From Stereum hirsutum FP-91666 SS1 (lineage: Eukaryota; Basidiomycota; Agaricomycetes; Russulales; Stereaceae), in assembly GCF_000264905.1 (NCBI RefSeq), contig NW_006763142.1, forward strand, positions 36,830 through 100,829: a stretch of 64,000 nt of DNA, in the 5' to 3' direction. This document shows, one piece after another, positions 1 through 8,746 of this stretch (position 1 is its first letter; the number at the start of each line of letters is the position of its first letter). The notes below the pieces were generated by a model. That model made no database searches. It worked only from the letters and a program-made list of their open reading frames with translations, and was not told where the DNA came from. The translations under genes were made by a program, and so were the position numbers.

Positions 1-431
1 AGGCACATAAGGGACAAGTGCAGCATAGCCAGCCAGTGTGGATGTCAGAGCATGGACTCAAGGTGAAGTAGGAGGGGTTACTAAGAATGTTATTCAATCA
101 GAGCTGGTAGTTAGATTTTGTTCTGCTGATACCATGGAACATGAGTAAGGCGACCTCCTTTGGCATTCACTCCTTCTCCCTGTGTATTGAGCCAATGTCT
201 CACAGCCTCAACACTGTCTCCCCCCTCCACTTTTCATGTATAGGCATGCTCCTACATCCATTGTGGCTTGTAAATGTGGTGTATATCAATAACACAGTTT
301 TGATTGAACCTCATCTTTATTGTGTCTTCTTACATAAATGTCTTCTTTGAGTGAAAATAAAGAAGACAACATATTTCTGGAAACAGAAGCTTTTCCTCAG
401 CACCTCTGCTACTCATGATTTCATACGTGTG
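1..431. other. Left-edge sequence, no gene seen
   Basis: No open frame here has protein-like composition or flanking splice signals. The stretch is moderately AT-rich and runs up to the terminal inverted repeat of the hAT-like element at 432. Bases 424-431 form the left half of that element's imperfect 8-bp target duplication. Confidence 0.5.
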
Positions 432-1219
432 TAGTGTTTTGCACAGGTCTGGGTATACCCGCAGTTTTCGAGCACAGTTTGTGGCGAGTACGGGTATGGG
501 TCTGAGGTTTTCAGAACTGTGCAATACCGCAAGACCTGCGGTTCTTGCGACGGGTTTGGGTCTTGGTGAGCAGAAACGCTCGAAGGAGCACTTTAACCAA
601 ACTTTTGCGGTTTGCTGAGCAAACAATGTGGTTCAATCATCACCTCTCGCATATTCTTGTACTAACATGGTCCAGTTTGAGAGGCTTGAACTCAAATTTG
701 AGGCTGTCAGAGGCTTGTTCATGGAGATGTACCATCCTGCACCCTTTCGGTTCCAAAATAGAGTACCAACAGCCAATAACAGCAACAACTATGGTGACAC
801 TTATCACTTGCTATGGGTTTAACCCATCCGGTGCATGCAGAGCACAGGTATATTCGACGCTAGAGTAGGTTGACATGTGGACTTGGCGTGGTTGAGAACC
901 AGGCGGACCAGGAGGTGGGACGACTCGGACATCCCTATTGATAAGTGACAAGCGTACGGTAACAAGACTGTGCTCTACAACCTTCTCTCATCCTGTGTCT
1001 CCAGGCTACTTATTGAAAAATCAACTCATACTGTGTTTATAGCAGTCAACACGCTTCACCACCATATAAAATAACCGCAGTTGAGGAATCATAGTGGCAA
1101 GAGGCAAATCATGCCACACCATGGGCTACCCATACCCGTACCCATGCAGGTACGGAGTTTGGCGGGTACGGGTACGGGTTCGTCTCTGGCACCCGTGGTT
1201 GGACTTGTGCAAAACCCTA
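432..1219. mobile_element. Non-autonomous hAT-like element, older copy
   Basis: The ends are inverted: the left end reads TAGTGTTTTGCAC and the right end, read on the other strand, TAGGGTTTTGCAC. The flanking 8-mers are tacgtgtg (424-431) and tacatatg (1220-1227), matching at six of eight with two G/A differences. A TAGNG terminus plus an 8-bp duplication is the hAT signature. No transposase frame is present, so it can only move in trans. The first about 240 bp and last about 170 bp match the element at 21960-22571; the middle differs. Subterminal regions are packed with ACCCGT/ACGGGT hexamers, here partly decayed to ACCCAT-like forms. Such arrays often bind transposase, but that is inference. 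Confidence 0.8.
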
Positions 1220-2400
1220 TACATATGCATATATACTAGGCAATGACAGACAAGCCGATGAAATGTGGCACAGTGTGTGTTCCTTGGTAGAGGTTGTACT
1301 GTGTCCAAGATATTACAATATGGATGACCCTTGTTGAGGGTTTCGTGTCATTGTGATCCGCCACCTGCTGCACAGGTTGTACCTCCAGCCATGATCTTCA
1401 TGATGATTATCAAGACTCACAGAGACTATATTGCTCATAGTTCTCTATTGTGGGTTTCTGAAGCATACAGGTATATGTATTCTGGTCAGAAGCATTAATA
1501 GACATCACAGCTGGCTTGCAACCTCACACAATGCCACACAACTCCGCCCCAACACTTAATAAATATAGTTAACAAGTTGCATCACAGCACATGCTCAGCA
1601 GCTCACACAACAAGACACAACACCAGCCAACACAGTGTCTTTTTCTCTTACAGCAAATCTTGGAATTGCCCACATAGTGACACAAGTCCTCCACCACAAC
1701 TTGCTTCTGGGTTGCATGAGGTTTGGTGTCGCATACCAATAGAACTAGAGTGAGTTCTGTTTGGCTGAATTAATAGAACATATTCTGATACCATGCCTCT
1801 GCAAGGCTGTACAAATTTTGTGGCTTGACCACTACTTTGTACATTGCTATACTGCAGTCTGTGCCTATTCTGACATTCTATTCTGAAATTTAGCATAACT
1901 TTGTCGATTGTGTGCTACTAAGGGAAGATCTTGAGCAACTATTTTTCTTTTGTAAGAGTATGTGCTCAGTGGTTTAATATGCTGCCCCAAACCGCTCAAG
2001 TACCAAATGTGTCGGCTGTGCTCTGCAATGCAAATTCGGGTATACTGCACAATTTTGATCAATCATCAGTCACATGTCACAAGCCCTCCAAAGTCAAGGA
2101 AGTTTCACAGGTGTAATATATCACATCTGCAAGTTTTGAAACCATCGAGCAGATTTGTGTCCCAAAACGGGAATTTCTGATGTTTTTTTGTTGATTTTTT
2201 GCCCGGCGTCATGCGACTTCACCGCGTTGACAAAATTATTGAGCACAGAGGGCCTGTCACATGTCACAGTATTCGCCGAATTGATCAAAATTATACAATA
2301 GCTCAAAGCAAATGTCAGAACATGATATGGCAAAATCTGGCATAGCTCAGCAGCCTCTGTTATGGACGCTTTTTCTTCTCTGTTGTCTGGTATATCTTTT
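1220..2400. other. Gene-poor stretch, nothing recognised
   Basis: Several frames of 60-80 codons occur on both strands, but none resembles a known protein and they overlap one another. The composition is slightly AT-rich and resembles the degenerate sequence around the neighbouring repeats. I see no TIRs or long tandem repeats. Confidence 0.4.
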
Positions 2401-3730
2401 CCTTTTCTTTTCTTTTACCATGTTCCTAGTTAGGCGGCGTACTCCCGGACTTTGGCTCGATCCCTTCTCTTTAAAATCCCTCTAAAACATCCTATAAACA
2501 CGTCTTCTTCTCTGACGGACACGTATACTTACTTCAGACACGTATGATATCTTCCTGGACATGTATAATGGATTGCGGATACATGGTTTCTTATTGACAT
2601 GTATTATCTTGGCTCGGCTTGACTCTGGCTCGGCATCTCATACAAACTCTTAGGCTGATGTGGCAGTTCTCACGGACTTGTATTAGTATAAATATTGGAC
2701 CTCTATAGTCGAGATTCCCCAACCTGTTCACTTGTATCGTACCTACAGTGTTACAGTTGAATTCACCCCAGAACTCTCAATATCGTCTTGTGCGACCTCA
2801 AGATGATACCCCTCGAATCTCGACTCCAGAAGAGCTTTACCATTTGTTATGGACTTATTTTCGTTTCCTTTTTGCTTATGACTCGAGGAGTAGTATTTCT
2901 TTATTTAACCACATATACATCTTCCACTCATATGGCCGGTTGATGAACATTTCATGGACTAGTAGACATGTCTCGACTCCTTTGTATTCTCGACTACGGA
3001 CTACATAGCTTTTCATAGCCTTGGACTGCGACTCATAGGTTTCCATACACTTGTATACTATATTTATTAGGTATATGTTTCCGCAGCGACTACGGACTGG
3101 GGCACAGTATCGATACGACTCAGACTGACTTATTTATCTGTCTCATAGCCTTCATGGCTGCGCCTGTATTTAGTATATAAGGACGACCCTAGTAGAGGGG
3201 AGTTCTTTAACCTATTCATCTCTGTTTTATCTGGTCTCCTAGCTTGTGCTTGAACTAGTCCTTTCAGCAGGACTAGCTTCCCTTATCGACATCAAGACCC
3301 TTTGACTGTGTAGAATCGCCACTACACCAGTTACTCGAACCAGAAGCAAGGCTTCTTAGAACACGGCTGATCGCACTCGTGATAGACATCACGCCTGCAC
3401 TTGAACGCGCGTCCACTTTTGGATCACTATCCAAGCCTGGACATTACACCATTGAAACCTAGAATCTACATCAGCTCTAGCAGGACACCTGCCTCAGAAG
3501 AGGATGCCTCATCTGTACGAACTCGATCCTAGACCGGACACCGTGTCTAAACGAACCGAGCCAGCACCCCGGGTCCAGAACCTCAGAAGCTCCTTGCTGA
3601 TCGCCCAAGCCAACAGCGCCGAATGGCTCGATCGTTCCCCGCACCACGAAACTGACGCCGCCCTTAAGCCTAGCTTAAGCCCGGTCGTAACAGCCTCAGC
3701 CTCTCTATTGCAAAATTGGGTGTAGCCGGG
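2400..3730 (+). repeat. Decayed LTR-retroelement-like region
   Basis: Two TATA-like blocks (around 2688 and 3172) are each followed by a related stretch: a GGACC/GGACGACC start, then a run ending near AACCTGTTCA or AACCTATTCA. This is how the R region of a fungal LTR looks. Downstream, at about 3330-3725, short plus-strand frames with many Arg/Ser/Thr residues resemble the start of a Gag polyprotein but are broken by stops; the longest is 3504-3725. No reverse transcriptase, integrase, clear LTR pair or target duplication is visible. This could be a truncated Gypsy-type element or simply unrelated low-constraint DNA. Confidence 0.35.
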
Positions 3731-5010
3731 CAAAACAAATTGATCAAAAATGCCCTATGACCTGTGACAAAATGGGAATAAGCCAGGCCATAGAACCTTT
3801 GTGGTGTGTGATCATGGCATCTGATTGAAATGACATCAGCAAATGTGACAAGCTGTTTTAGCCAGTTTTGGCCAGTTTGCTTGGTTTTTCTCAGTTCTGA
3901 AGAATGGACAGTTCGGGCGAGTTTGGATTTTGAAGGAATATCTTCCCAAACTCAGTGAAACTCACAGGAACCGCGAAACTGAACGAAACCACAGATATCA
4001 AAAATGCCCAAAAAATCATACTCGACGTAAACTACTAAACTGTAAAAGAGGTGGAACTATGGTTTCTCTACGATAGCACTCCTGTACTCTGACGATCTCG
4101 TTAAAGGCCAATATACAACTCTACGCATACGGACCAATGCTACTCTACGGTGCTTGCTTCCTCACTAGTAACCGTTCCTCATCGCATGCACCATTCCGAC
4201 TGTGCCCCCGGTTAGTATAAACATGGTGGCTCGCTATTGCAGTCCCCGTGCCCACCAACTGTGAAAGACCGTGCAATGGAGACGATCTCGTTAGTCCGAG
4301 CAAAAGAACACCGCCACCGTGAGACTCAAGTTTGGCGTTAGTAGGCAGTGTCATGGGGCGGGACTCCTGTTCAAATCGTCGCTTTGAGGTGTGAACGTTT
4401 GAACCTCATGGCGGGACGGCACAAAAGTAGGGAGCAAGTGAACTCTTCAAGATTGGAGGATGTCCAACTTTATAAGTCAGACGATGACGACAGTGGGATA
4501 GGCCGAGCGGAGTTGTAAGCCGTTCACAGTACGATCGTCAGTGCATCAATGCAGCATTCATGCTCTTCCTCCCGCTGACGACTATGATGCACGCTGGCGC
4601 CTGCCCGCTATCCTATTGTTGAACATAGGGACGTTCTAATCAATCCAGTATACTAGAGTAGCTAGATTGGATTAGATTGACGTACCGGAGTTACCCGAAC
4701 CTGTACTTACGCTTAGGATCTAGTCTATGAATAGATCCTCGTCTTGTCTGTTCACGCTTCCTGGGGACGTCTCTTCCAACACCTATAAGGTCTGCATCAT
4801 CAGGCTCTCTGGCTATTATAATGTGCGTGGTCCTCTGCCTTTTAGATCCCGGTACCCCTTAAGGCTTAAAACACGCATCACAGACAAGTGTCGCGCGACT
4901 CGCCGCTTCTCACTTCTTTCTTAACCGCTGACCTGTCGTCGTTGACACCGTGACACGCTCGCCATGGCTTTTGGTCAGAGGGCTTCAAATCCATTGGTGA
5001 CAAGCTTACA
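3731..5010. other. Gene-poor stretch, nothing recognised
   Basis: No frame in this 1.3 kb has a recognisable domain or convincing exon structure. It ends at the TTTGA target duplication of the Gag-only element (5011-5015). Confidence 0.4.
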
Positions 5011-5015
5011 TTTGA

Positions 5016-5199
5016 TGATAAACCGTATGTTGTGGACATGGCGCGAGGTTTATCGAAGGGAGAACGGATCCCGTCCATGGATGGACGAGGACCAACTATA
5101 TAGTATAAACATGTACAAACAAGAAAGGAGGTGTGGCGAGAGGTGTGGCGTACGAGGTGACGTGATGTAAGTACGATATGATACCGACCTGGTTCAACA
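5016..5199 (-). repeat. 3' LTR of the Gag-only element
   Basis: This 184-bp repeat is the 3' LTR because the Gag frame is on the minus strand. It is preceded on that strand by the polypurine tract at 5200-5208 and followed by the tttga duplication. A TATA-like block lies near its middle. Confidence 0.9.
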
Positions 5200-5332
5200 C
5201 TCCCCCTCATCACAGAGACCGAGAACTACTGTAAGCAGACACTCCTCCTGGATGGGCAATTCAAGAAGAATAAGAAGAAAAGAGGGAAAAAAATAGGGAT
5301 GGGAAGGCAAAATATTGGGGGAAAATAACATT

Positions 5333-6301
5333 TTAGAACGGCGTGACAGGGCCAATGGCCAGGGTAGCAGATGGATCAGAAGGGGTAGCAGAGTTACCAG
5401 AAATATGAGAAGTAGGAGAATTAGAACCTGGAAGAAGACCACGCTTCCTTGACCACCACTCTGGACGACAGTCCGCAGCCGCTCCCCCATCTTCATAGCA
5501 ATCTTCTGCAAAATGACCATTATTCTTGCAGTGCGTGCAGCGGGGACGAGAATTGGGAAAGTTACGACCGTTGACGACAAGGGCTGTGGCAGAAGGCATG
5601 TTCGGAGTCGAGGAGAGGCTATGAGTGATAATGCCGTCAACGATGAGGTGTTCTTCAGCGGCGATGAGGATAGTTTCAGCAGGGATAGAGGACTGGCAGG
5701 ACATAAGTGTCCAAAGAACGGGACCAAAGGGACCTTGAAGAGGGAATGATTGAGAGGAAAGGGACCAAAATTCGGCCTCGGACCAACGTGCACCAGCACG
5801 ATTGGCACGATCACGAAAGGCCCAGAGAGTCTTGAAGTGGGAAGTGATGGAGGTTGAAGAGGGATCAATGCGAGTGGAAGTGATCTGGGAACGCATGTGC
5901 TGGACGACAGCAGGGTCTTGAATTTCGAATGCCAGACGAAGGCGGGACCAGACGTCGACGGCGGAACGAACGTCGTGGCCCTCTAGACCAAAACTTGCCA
6001 GATCGGCAATATTGAGAAGGATGGTGTTCCGAGCACGCTTGTCACACCGGCGCCACTCTTCGTCGGATGACATGTACAAGCGCTGACCATCATCGACGTC
6101 GGGAGGAAGAGAGATGGGGAGAAAAGTAGAAAGGATATTGTCGGAAGTGAAAAGGGATGCTTGTGGAGTACTGGGAGCCTTGGATTCGGTTTCGGATGGT
6201 GGAGGAGATGATGCCGCAACAGGAGAGGGTTTTTCGGAGGGACGGAAGATCGTACTGAGCGCATATTCAGCCAAGTCGATGGTGTCAAAGATGTGAAGCA
6301 T
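5333..6301 (-). CDS. Copia-type Gag polyprotein, stand-alone (322 aa)
   Basis: This is the capsid protein of the element, which packages its RNA in cytoplasmic particles. The middle (about residues 75-215) resembles the copia Gag (UBN2-type) fold, with helices carrying W, R and F pairs such as VWSRLRLAF and FKTLWAFRDR. A CCHC zinc knuckle follows near residue 255 (C-TH-C-KNNG-H-FAED-C), the nucleic-acid-binding nucleocapsid motif. The frame stops at 5333, just before the polypurine tract, so no pol frame can follow. The frame stays open upstream of the first ATG to about 6470 without another ATG. The N-terminal part of a usual copia Gag may therefore have used a start now lost or a non-AUG start. 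The intact 322-codon frame suggests recent or maintained function. Confidence 0.85.
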   Translation of the reverse strand: MLHIFDTIDLAEYALSTIFRPSEKPSPVAASSPPPSETESKAPSTPQASLFTSDNILSTFLPISLPPDVDDGQRLYMSSDEEWRRCDKRARNTILLNIADLASFGLEGHDVRSAVDVWSRLRLAFEIQDPAVVQHMRSQITSTRIDPSSTSITSHFKTLWAFRDRANRAGARWSEAEFWSLSSQSFPLQGPFGPVLWTLMSCQSSIPAETILIAAEEHLIVDGIITHSLSSTPNMPSATALVVNGRNFPNSRPRCTHCKNNGHFAEDCYEDGGAAADCRPEWWSRKRGLLPGSNSPTSHISGNSATPSDPSATLAIGPVTPF

Positions 6302-6497
6302 GCGAGGGCCGTTGGGATGACGAGGGAATTCTCGAGGCCGATTGGTTACGGGAGGTTGAGTTGTATGATGGGAAAATTTTACTGATGAGAGCGGGCCGGT
6401 TTCCGGGAGGCTCGTGAAAACTGAGGGCCGGTTTATGGTAGGCGCTAATAGATGATAAGATGGCGAAGCTCGAGTCGTGTCCTAAAAGCGAGGTGCA

Positions 6498-6509
6498 GGG
6501 CCCATAACC
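6498..6509 (-). other. Primer-binding site, half-tRNA initiator Met
   Basis: Plus-strand bases 6498-6509 read GGGCCCATAACC, identical to the anticodon stem-loop of eukaryotic initiator tRNA-Met. They abut the 5' LTR with no gap. On the element's strand this is a 12-nt primer site for an internally cut tRNA, the mechanism known for Drosophila copia. Confidence 0.8.
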
Positions 6510-6693
6510 TGATGAACCGTATGTCGTGGACACGGCACGAGGTTTATCGAAGGGAGAACGGATCCCGTCCATGGATGGACGAGGACCAACTATATAGTAT
6601 AAACATGTACAAACAAGAAAGGAGGTGTGGCGAGAGGTGTGGCTTACAAGGTGACGTGATGTAAGTACGATATGATACCGACCTGGTTCAACA
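6510..6693 (-). repeat. 5' LTR of the Gag-only element
   Basis: This 184-bp copy is the promoter-bearing LTR for the minus-strand Gag. It is followed inward by the tRNA-Met primer site and flanked outside by tttga (6694-6698). A TATATAG-like box on the minus strand near 6592 could be the core promoter. Confidence 0.9.
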
Positions 6694-6782
6694 TTTGATA
6701 TCCTTGTTCCTGTTGCTAACTAGCTGTCCTTCCTCTACTCGGAGGTGGAGGCGACGCGAGTTGAGATGAACGTTTGTTGGAC

Positions 6783-7202
6783 TACTGTACTTTTTCGCGC
6801 ACAAGTTCACGCCACCGCCCCTCGGCTGTTGCCGAGATGACATAATCCATTCGTGTCCCGGTTCGCAAGCAGACCGGGACAAGGGACAATGTTCGTGAAC
6901 ATCGACGCTTTTGCAGGGAGACGACCTTTCGTAACCGTTCAACAGGCATTTACCCTCTGAATTTGGGTGGAAGAGCTCACGGAGTAGCAAAATCTAGCCC
7001 AAAGTGTGTCTCAGAGGCCTTGCTGAGGTCCATTTAGGAGCCTAAAATATATTCACATTTTCGTCAAATTTAAGTCAAATTTTAGTTTGTCCTACTTACA
7101 AGTTCCGTGCACGTCAATGGGGTAGGACTGTCCCGCGGCACAAGTTCGTTCGCGGCCCCCATGGGACACGGGACACAAACTTCTGCGCAAAAAACTACAG
7201 TA
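6783..7202. mobile_element. TIR element with TA duplication, member 1
   Basis: The left end is TA-CTGTACTTTTTCGCGCA, and the right end read in reverse is TA-CTGTAGTTTTTTGCGCA. Their inverted match runs about 25 bp with a few mismatches, and both ends are flanked by TA. There is no transposase frame. The termini are shared with 7591-7861, 8209-8487 and 21528-21680, so these belong to one family of short non-autonomous elements of the Tc1/mariner style (TA target). The interior differs from the other members. Confidence 0.65.
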
Positions 7203-7590
7203 ATGCATACGCATTATTTGTGATGTCTTTAGTGTGGCCATCCGTCCAATTCAAAAACTGGCATTTTCGGGCTTGTCAAGGAAATCTGAGTGGCCGGATG
7301 GGCAGCAGCGGTAGAGCAGTGGTAACAGCGACGGTAATGTGGTCTTGGTGGCCAGTCCGGTACGCCCCTTTTGCATCATCCTTTATAATCTATGCTGATT
7401 CTCAACAACCTCCCCGACCAGCTCATCAACAATCCTTGAACACAACATCCTCTTATCGTGATGCTTACTGAACCCCGTCCGTAAGTTTGTACTTGTATGT
7501 TTCTGTTGTCGCGATGTTCGTCGTGGCACTGCCGTCGCTGTATCTAGTATAGTGTACTTATGTACAGCATTCGGAATTATTTGAATATCA

Positions 7591-7861
7591 TACTGTACTT
7601 TTTCGACCAAAGGTTCATCAAGAATTTACGTCACCCATCAATTTCGCCCAGGTCATGGTTCAGAAACCGTGCATGAGCGTGACGGGACCCGTAAATGGTT
7701 CAGAAAACAATGTAGGCGCTTGCAAAAATGATTATTTTGCGCAAGTGCCTGCCGAGGTCACTGTTCGCTCACCATGTGTTATGCGTGAGGTCCCGCAGGA
7801 TTTTGTTCGGTTCATCAACGCGGAGAACGTGTGACGAACCTTTGGTCGAAAAAGTACAGTA
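7591..7861. mobile_element. TIR element with TA duplication, member 2
   Basis: The terminal inverted repeats are about 29 bp with one mismatch, starting TACTGTACTTTTTCGACC on both strands. The element is 271 bp including the flanking TA pairs and holds no coding frame. Its whole interior aligns with member 3 (8209-8487), including a shared ggacccgtaaat block and a central GCAAAAATGAT block. This copy is the better preserved of the two. Confidence 0.75.
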
Positions 7862-8208
7862 TTTTCATTGTGATTCATGCGCTCGTAAATCCCAGCAAAG
7901 GACCTGAGAAAGCCCTATAAAGCCCCCCAAAACCCTGAAAATAATCGTTCACTTTTGTAGTTTGAGCAGTAGTTTGACGGTAGTTTGACAGCAGTTTGAC
8001 CTGAGTGCGCAAACTACAACGGAGTTTCCAAACTCCGAATTCTCTTTCAGAGTTTCCCAGATCAAGAGTTTCGAGCAGTTTGAGGCCGTCCAAACTCCCC
8101 CAAACTGAGCGAAACTAGGCCAAACCAGATTGTCAGGTTTGCTGATGGGTATAGTATATGCAAATTCTGTAATGTACGCTCAGCATAGAGTGTGGTGTAT
8201 CACCGGTC

Positions 8209-8487
8209 TACTGTACCTTACTACCTTTTCAACCAATTGTTCATCAAAAATGTACATCACCCATCAGTTTTGCCCGGGTCACGGTTCAGAAACTATGTGT
8301 GAGTGTGACAGGACCCGTAAATAGTTCAAAAAACAACGTAGGTGATTGCAAAAATGATCATTTTGCACAAGTGCCTGCTGAGGTCACTGTTCGCTCACCA
8401 TGCATTATGTGTAAGGTCACACAGGATTTTGTTCGGTTCATCAGCTCAGAGAATGTGTAACAAACATTTGGTTGAAAAAGTACAGTA
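8209..8487. mobile_element. TIR element with TA duplication, member 3 (decayed)
   Basis: This is a full-length relative of member 2 with many C-to-T and G-to-A type differences and a few-base insertion in the left terminal repeat after CTGTAC. The right end (GTTGAAAAAGTACAG, then TA at 8486-8487) is clear. The transition-heavy decay suggests an older insertion or methylation-driven mutation. Confidence 0.65.
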
Positions 8488-8746
8488 TTGGTCTATTGAT
8501 GTCTATCGTAGAGCCAGTAGAGTGCAGTGGCTTTACTGATGTGGCCACTTCCAAGACCAGTGGCTACCTTACATACAAAAGTTCCAATTCCATATACCTT
8601 TCAAAGGCATTGTCAAAGACCAGAAATCATAAATTGAGTCCAAATAAGGCTTAGGGAACATGCATCGGTTCTTCCACAATAGTCATGAGTATCCATACCT
8701 AGAAATAACAACAATATAACTACATAGTCCATTTCGTATATCTAAT

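Larger units (their letters stand above)
5016..6693 (-). mobile_element. Gag-only LTR retrotransposon (TR-GAG type), complete
   Basis: Two 184-bp direct repeats (5016-5199, 6510-6693) bound the element. By eye they differ at six positions, five of them transitions, giving about 97% identity. Read on the minus strand, each LTR starts TGTTGAACC and ends ATCA. The flanks carry an exact 5-bp duplication, tttga (5011-5015 and 6694-6698). Directly inside the 5' LTR is a 12-nt primer site matching the anticodon arm of initiator tRNA-Met (6498-6509). Directly before the 3' LTR is a polypurine tract (GAGGGGGAG, 5200-5208). The only reading frame is a Gag, with no room for protease, integrase or reverse transcriptase. 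It must therefore depend on an autonomous copia relative for its enzymes. Confidence 0.9.

Noticed and set aside
5194..5868. 224-codon minus-strand frame overlapping the Gag
   Set aside because: Low-complexity Leu/Ser/Pro product in a different frame from the zinc-knuckle Gag; the frame runs into the LTR.
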